NCBI RefSeq assembly: GCF_014384785.1
Contig: NZ_JACRSU010000005.1
Coordinates: forward strand, 124,001 to 188,000
DNA length: 64,000 bases
Direction of reading: 5' to 3'
Origin: Congzhengia minquanensis
Lineage (GTDB): Bacteria > Bacillota > Clostridia > UBA1381 > UBA9506
The position numbers and the translations under genes were made by a program. Shown here piece by piece: positions 59,828-64,000 of this stretch (within the stretch, counting starts at the first letter, position 1; the number at the start of each line of letters is the position of its first letter). The notes beneath the pieces were generated by a model that was not told the origin of the DNA, ran no database searches, and saw only the letters and a program-made list of their open reading frames with translations.

Positions 59828-60943
59828 TTAATTTTTCAGTGACGGCGTCACTTGAACAACTTCTTCAGCATCTCCGCGAATTCTTGTTACGGAAATGTCC
59901 CCAGCGGTATAGGTGTCTTTTAATGCTTCGTGCAGCTCAGTGAACGAATGCACCAAAATGCCGTTGATTTGCGTCACCACGTCCCCCTGCGCCAAACCGC
60001 CGTTTGCGCCGGACTTCACGCTGAGCCCCTTCGTTGTGGGCAGTCCGATGTTCGCCTCCCACGACTGCTCAAAGGTAACGCCCAAATCGGGATAATTCAC
60101 CTTGCCATTGGTTTCAAACTGTTTTAAAACATACTGCACCGTGTCGGAGGGAATGGCCCAGGAAACGCCGTCGGCATTTTGCACACCCATAGAATTAATC
60201 CCCACCAGCTCTCCTTTTAGGTTAATCAGCGGACCGCCGGAATTTCCCTGATTGGTTGCCGCATCTGACTGCAAAAATGCAAAGTGCTCGCCGGGAACAG
60301 AAACATCTTTTCCGCTGACAATGCCCTTTGTTGCGGTGTTCCGCATGGTAAGCGACAGCGGCGTTCCAATTGCAATGACGGTTTCGCCCACGCGCAGATC
60401 GTCGTAAGAACCTATGGCAATGGGCGTTAAGCCCAGCTTGTCAATTTTCACCACTGCAATATCGGAAACGTCGTCTCGATACTGCACGATGCCCGAATAG
60501 CTTTCACCGTTTTTAAAAATTACCGTAAGATTTTCCATGTCCCGCACCACGTGGGCGTTTGTTAAAATTACGCCGCCGCTTTTGATAATTACGCCAGTGC
60601 CAAACGAGTAATATTCACTGTAGGACGCCGCTCCTGCCCCCACATAATTTCCTACAACGGCAACTACGCTGCTGCTGACCTGTTCAATTATGTTGGGAAC
60701 AACAGTTTCCTCCGACGTTTCTATATAAACGCTGCGGGTGCTCCCGTCCCATTCTACCTTTGCGCCCAGCGCCTCACTCACGGCACGCAGCGGAACGTAT
60801 GTACTGTCGTCTTGAATGAACGCTTCCGCAGATATTGGCTGGTCGTTTACAAAAACCGAAACACTGTCTGCCGCTAAAACAACCACGGAACATGTCACAC
60901 AAATCGTCACAGCCAAAAGCGCTTTTAATGCTGTTTTCACCAT
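59828..60943 (-). CDS. HtrA/DegP-like serine protease with N-terminal stalk domain
   Basis: 371 residues: signal sequence (MVKTALKALLAVTICVTCSVVVLA), stalk domain ('DDSTYVPLRAVSEALGAKVEWDG'), trypsin-like protease with His in TNAHVV, Asp in SDIAVV and Ser in GNSGGPL, then a PDZ-like tail ('GLAQGDVVTQINGILV'). Extracytoplasmic quality-control protease. ATG 60943 follows AAAAGGGGGA. The stalk domain replaces the usual membrane anchor-only N-terminus. Confidence 0.88.
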   Translation of the reverse strand: MVKTALKALLAVTICVTCSVVVLAADSVSVFVNDQPISAEAFIQDDSTYVPLRAVSEALGAKVEWDGSTRSVYIETSEETVVPNIIEQVSSSVVAVVGNYVGAGAASYSEYYSFGTGVIIKSGGVILTNAHVVRDMENLTVIFKNGESYSGIVQYRDDVSDIAVVKIDKLGLTPIAIGSYDDLRVGETVIAIGTPLSLTMRNTATKGIVSGKDVSVPGEHFAFLQSDAATNQGNSGGPLINLKGELVGINSMGVQNADGVSWAIPSDTVQYVLKQFETNGKVNYPDLGVTFEQSWEANIGLPTTKGLSVKSGANGGLAQGDVVTQINGILVHSFTELHEALKDTYTAGDISVTRIRGDAEEVVQVTPSLKN

Positions 60944-60973
60944 TAAATCCCCCTTTTCAATAAAATTGGTTAC

Positions 60974-61017
60974 ATTATATCACATCATTGTCACAGTGTA
61001 AAGCCTTTTTGTCACAG
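60974..61017 (-). promoter_or_regulatory. Promoter of HtrA-like operon with phased direct repeats
   Basis: TTTACA (61002-60997) and TATAAT (60979-60974), 17-bp spacer. TTGTCACAG occurs at 60988-60996 and 61009-61017, 21 bp apart (two helical turns), one copy inside the spacer and one upstream of -35. Confidence 0.7.
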
Positions 61018-61027
61018 ATATACAAAA

Positions 61028-61053
61028 AAACAACCGCGTTTGCGGTTGTTTTT
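61028..61053. terminator. Terminator, second of a tandem pair
   Basis: AAACAACCGC / GCGGTTGTTT stem with T-runs on both strands. Confidence 0.75.
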
Positions 61054-61079
61054 GTCTTTGGCTAAAGAAAAATAAAAAA

Positions 61080-61101
61080 AGGACAGCCTTTCGGCTGTCC
61101 T
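61080..61101 (-). terminator. Terminator of the purine permease gene
   Basis: AGGACAGCC / GGCTGTCCT, TTTC loop, T-run on the minus strand. Confidence 0.88.
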
Positions 61102-61110
61102 AAAAAATGA

Positions 61111-62508
61111 TTAATGCGTTAAGAAGAACATCATTGCAAACAAAACAGAAATAACCCAAGTTCCGGCATTGATTTCTTTTGTCTTCCCTGTGAACAGTTT
61201 GATGAAGACATAGGAAATGAGGCCGAATGCAATACCATAACTGATGTTATAGGCAAAAGGCATAATTGCCAGTGTTAAAAATGCAGGAACAGCAAAATCT
61301 GCTTCTTTCCAGTCGATTTTCGACACACCGCTTGCCATTAAAACGCCGACATAAATCAGTGCAGCAGCAATTGCGTTGCCGGGAATGAGCGCTGCAATGG
61401 GGCTTAAGAACATGGCAATAAAAAACGCAATGGCAGTAACAATGGAAGAAAGGCCTGTCCGTCCGCCCTCAGCAATGCCTGCAGAGGATTCCACAAATGT
61501 GGTTACTGTAGACGTTCCGCAGATTGCGCCAGTTGTGGTTGCAATGGCGTCTGCCAGCATTGCACGGTTCATGTTGGGAACATTGCCGTCTTCATCCAAC
61601 AAGTTACCCTGTGAACATGCGCCGAACAGTGTGCCCAGCGTATCGAACATGTCCACCATGCAAAATGCCAAAGCGGTTGTAATAATCAAAATAACAAGGC
61701 TTTCCATGGAATGGCCGGCAAGATAGGCGCTGAAATCAAATCCTTCTGTAAACACCTTGCCGAATGCCTGGCTGCCGAAATCGCCGAATGCGGTCAGCGG
61801 GTTAAACGAAAGGCTTTGAACAAATCCGTCATAAAAGCCAGGAATGGTAAAACCTAAAACGTAGTATAAAACAGAGCCGCCGATAATGCCCCACAGCACC
61901 GCACCTTTTACCTTTTTAGATGCAAGAACAGCAATCAAAATAACAGCAAACACTGTTACCAGCAAGGGCATAACCGTTGCCCATGTTGCAGTTCCGTTTA
62001 AAAGATTAAAGGAGGCTAAAGATACTGCTGTGGACGGGTTTGTTACAATCAGGCCAGCGTTTTGAAGGCCTAAGAATGCAATGAACAGACCAATACCTAC
62101 CGGAATGGCTGTTTTCACACATTTGGGGATTGCGTCGAAAATAAGCTTTCTTAATCCTGTAACGGTTAAAAGAATGAAGACAATACCGTCAAGCAGGACC
62201 AAGGTCAGTGCGTTGGCATAGGTAAGGCCCATGCCCATACAAACTGTGTAGACAAAAAATGCGTTTAGTCCCATGCCGGAAGCCTGCGCTAAGGGCAGGT
62301 TTGACAAAAGGCCAATGAGCAAGGTTCCGATTACGGCTGAAATCGCAGTTGCAATGTAAATTGCATTGTACGACACAACACCCAGCTCAGAGAACATGCC
62401 GGCGTTCACCATTAAGATGTAGGCCATGGCCATGAAAGTGGTGATACCAGCGGCAATTTCTGTTTTTACCGTTGTGTTGTGTTCCTTCAGCTTAAAAAAC
62501 TTTTCCAT
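61111..62508 (-). CDS. NCS2/AzgA-family guanine-hypoxanthine permease
   Basis: 465 residues with about 13 membrane segments; 'QASGMGLNAFFVY', 'MVDMFDTLGTLFG' and 'CGTSTVTTFVESSAGIAEGGRTGL' are AzgA/PbuG-type substrate-site stretches. Imports purine bases with protons. ATG 62508 (MEKFFKLKEHNTTVKTE) follows TGGAG; upstream in-frame starts overlap the promoter. No PurR box or purine riboswitch is evident in the 40-base leader. Confidence 0.9.
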   Translation of the reverse strand: MEKFFKLKEHNTTVKTEIAAGITTFMAMAYILMVNAGMFSELGVVSYNAIYIATAISAVIGTLLIGLLSNLPLAQASGMGLNAFFVYTVCMGMGLTYANALTLVLLDGIVFILLTVTGLRKLIFDAIPKCVKTAIPVGIGLFIAFLGLQNAGLIVTNPSTAVSLASFNLLNGTATWATVMPLLVTVFAVILIAVLASKKVKGAVLWGIIGGSVLYYVLGFTIPGFYDGFVQSLSFNPLTAFGDFGSQAFGKVFTEGFDFSAYLAGHSMESLVILIITTALAFCMVDMFDTLGTLFGACSQGNLLDEDGNVPNMNRAMLADAIATTTGAICGTSTVTTFVESSAGIAEGGRTGLSSIVTAIAFFIAMFLSPIAALIPGNAIAAALIYVGVLMASGVSKIDWKEADFAVPAFLTLAIMPFAYNISYGIAFGLISYVFIKLFTGKTKEINAGTWVISVLFAMMFFLTH

Positions 62509-62547
62509 TTTCTCAACTCCATTTGTAAATTTTTTATGACATGGAAA

Positions 62548-62576
62548 AGTATAACATATTTTACGACGGATTTCAA
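62548..62576 (-). promoter_or_regulatory. Promoter of the purine permease gene
   Basis: TTGAAA (62576-62571), 17-bp spacer, TATACT (62553-62548). Confidence 0.7.
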
Positions 62577-62637
62577 CAGCTTTGTAATAGAAAATATTGC
62601 TGGAATTTTGTGAAAAATTAACAATTTTGATTGTTTG

Positions 62638-62666
62638 TTGACAGGAAAATAAAATTGTGGTATGAT
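62638..62666 (+). promoter_or_regulatory. Promoter of the phosphatase gene
   Basis: TTGACA (62638-62643), 17-bp spacer, TATGAT (62661-62666). Confidence 0.82.
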
Positions 62667-62695
62667 AAAACAACTTTGAGGGAGGTTTCATTGGT

Positions 62696-63733
62696 ATGAA
62701 GATTTTGTTAAAAAAACCGGCAAACTGCCAGGTGGTAAGCCAGACGACAGAAGCACAGCAGACGTTTATGGAAACTGCCGGCAAACGAGACGCCGGTCAA
62801 AATTTAAAAATTGACTGGCTGAACCTTGTAAAGCAGGGGGACGACAACACGAATCCTGCGCCTGTATCATTTTGCTGGTCGGCTGATTTTGATGAAGACA
62901 ACGATTTTGAAACCTGGCTTGAGCTTTCTGCGGATCAGAACTTTCAAACTAAAAAAACCTTCCGCGGATGCAGTGGCACGGTTAAAGTTTACAATCTTTT
63001 ATTGGGGCAGACTTATTATTGGAGGGTTTGTGCTTTGAAAAACGGAGAAACCGTCTGCGCATCCGATACATACTGCTTTACCACCGCGCTTACGCCGCCC
63101 CGCTGGATTGGCGTCGGAGGCTTGAGCAATGTGAGGGACATTGGCGGCTGGCCATTGCCCGGTGGAAAACGAATCCGGCAAGGGCTTGTGTTTCGCGGCT
63201 GTGAAATGGAGTTTCACCACATCATCACAGCTTCCGGCAAAAACACCTTGCTGCATGACCTGAACATGAAAACCGATTTGGATTTGCGGGGCGAGGCAGT
63301 TGGGAAGGTCACCTGTTCCGCGCTTGGGCCGGATATTCATTTTTGCCTCATTCCCGTGAAAGCCTATGACGAATTTATGTCAGACAGCGAAAAGGACGTT
63401 TGCCGCAAGGTTTTCCAGCTGTTTACTGATAAAAAGAACTATCCGTTTTACATTCATTGCTGGGGCGGTGCCGACAGAACCGGAACGCTGATTTTTCTGC
63501 TCTGTGCGATTTTGGGCATGGCGGAAAACGATTTATATTTGGACTATGAGCTGACGTCCCTTTCCATATGGGGAGAGCGCAGCCGGAATTCCGAGCTGTT
63601 TCAGGCATTTTTAAAGGCTTTGGACGCCTATCCGGGAGACACCGTGAACCAGAAAAGTGAAAATTTTCTCCGTTCCGCTGGAATTATGGAGCAGGAGCTA
63701 AAAACCATACGGAGCATATTGACGGAAGACTGA
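62696..63733 (+). CDS. IphP-like tyrosine/serine protein phosphatase with N-terminal fibronectin-like domain
   Basis: 345 residues. A beta-sandwich domain of about 130 residues ('QTYYWRVCALKNGETVCASDTYCFTT') precedes a phosphatase domain: NVRDIGGW, 'IRQGLVFRGCEM', and the active-site loop HCWGGADRTG (Cys-x5-Arg). No signal peptide. ATG 62696 follows GGGAGG. Could act on phosphotyrosine, phosphoinositide-like or sugar phosphates; substrate unknown. Confidence 0.85.
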   Translation: MKILLKKPANCQVVSQTTEAQQTFMETAGKRDAGQNLKIDWLNLVKQGDDNTNPAPVSFCWSADFDEDNDFETWLELSADQNFQTKKTFRGCSGTVKVYNLLLGQTYYWRVCALKNGETVCASDTYCFTTALTPPRWIGVGGLSNVRDIGGWPLPGGKRIRQGLVFRGCEMEFHHIITASGKNTLLHDLNMKTDLDLRGEAVGKVTCSALGPDIHFCLIPVKAYDEFMSDSEKDVCRKVFQLFTDKKNYPFYIHCWGGADRTGTLIFLLCAILGMAENDLYLDYELTSLSIWGERSRNSELFQAFLKALDAYPGDTVNQKSENFLRSAGIMEQELKTIRSILTED

Positions 63734-63771
63734 AAAACCCGGGCTGCTTTTATTTGCAGCCCGGGTTTTTT
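63734..63771. terminator. Bidirectional terminator
   Basis: AAACCCGGGCTGC / GCAGCCCGGGTTT stem, T6; the minus-strand gene to its right ends inside it. Confidence 0.88.
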
Positions 63772-64000
63772 AAACAATGATATCCGGCGTTATTTTCTCA
63801 CCGTCCACAAAAACAGTGCAATTTGCAGGTGCGGCAATGGTTACGGCACCGTTATCATATACCTTAATCCCCACAAAATCTGCGTTATCTACTTGAAATT
63901 CATGGCCTTTAAAGGAGAACGTGCCCGTTATTTTTTTGCTCCAAATGCCGCATAGGCAGAAAATCTCAAATCCATCTCCATATGCCAGCTTTGACAGCAC
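63770..64000 (-). CDS. C-terminal fragment of an unidentified protein (start off the window)
   Basis: 76 codons of beta-rich sequence ('GTFSFKGHEFQVDNADFVGIKVYDNGAVTI … CTVFVDGEKI'). A beta-sandwich tail, as in some polysaccharide lyases, is possible but not shown. Confidence 0.5.
   Translation of the reverse strand: MLSKLAYGDGFEIFCLCGIWSKKITGTFSFKGHEFQVDNADFVGIKVYDNGAVTIAAPANCTVFVDGEKITPDIIV

Noticed and set aside
62509-62547. Purine riboswitch upstream of the purine permease
   Set aside because: The leader from the predicted promoter to the ATG is only about 40 bases, too short for the aptamer, and conserved loops are not seen.

Overview
The window looks like the chromosome of an anaerobic, probably gut-associated member of the Clostridia. 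Evidence seen: strong AGGAGG-type ribosome binding sites, Rnf and [FeFe]-hydrogenase maturation genes, a rubredoxin/flavodiiron oxygen-defence set, a glycyl radical enzyme, an S-layer (SLH) protein, several secreted proteins with copper-amine-oxidase-N ('stalk') domains, and a hisZ/short-hisG histidine operon. Species cannot be fixed from this window.

Layout. 1-1.0 kb: start of rnfC (cut by the window edge). 1.2-3.7 kb: zinc/cadmium efflux operon (ArsR repressor, free HMA metallochaperone-like protein, P-type ATPase). 3.8-5.5 kb: heparinase II/III-like protein. 5.5-7.2 kb: ABC-F gene behind an attenuator-type leader. 7.3-8.4 and 21.3-22.6 kb: two halves of one secreted SGNH-hydrolase gene, split by a mobile element. 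8.4-21.4 kb: a mobilizable element of about 13 kb with serine recombinase, TnpW, DnaC-like and replication-initiator-like genes, relaxase/MobC, sigma/HTH regulators, a methyltransferase, a tetracycline ribosomal-protection gene with its own attenuator, and a tet(40)-type efflux gene. 22.8-24.9 kb: secreted stalk-domain proteins. 24.9-27.0 kb: glycerol-1-phosphate dehydrogenase family and AraC regulator. 27.0-30.9 kb: AT-rich locus with an AraC regulator, a compact glycyl radical enzyme and its activase. 31.1-32.8 kb: GGGtGRT protein plus IscU-like scaffold. 33.0-39.9 kb: MacAB-like exporter operon ending in an SLH protein, with a divergent TetR gene. 40.8-43.2 kb: ylxM-ffh-rpsP-khpA. 43.2-51.8 kb: complete histidine operon, led by a TrpR-like regulator. 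52.0-57.0 kb: FprA, Hrb, rubredoxin, HydF, HydG and a hydrogenase-system regulator. 57.1-64.0 kb: AIM24-family protein, HtrA-like protease with stalk domain, secreted stalk protein, purine permease, tyrosine phosphatase, and a partial gene.

Most notable: (i) the element sits in frame inside the SGNH gene, so both att junctions and a 2-bp core can be read from the sequence, and the element end supplies a signal-peptide-like start to the downstream half; (ii) the AraC/glycyl-radical-enzyme/activase cassette has unusual size and motifs and no obvious substrate; (iii) two unrelated leaders upstream of ribosome-protecting genes show attenuator architecture; (iv) helically phased direct repeats lie at two promoters of cell-envelope genes.
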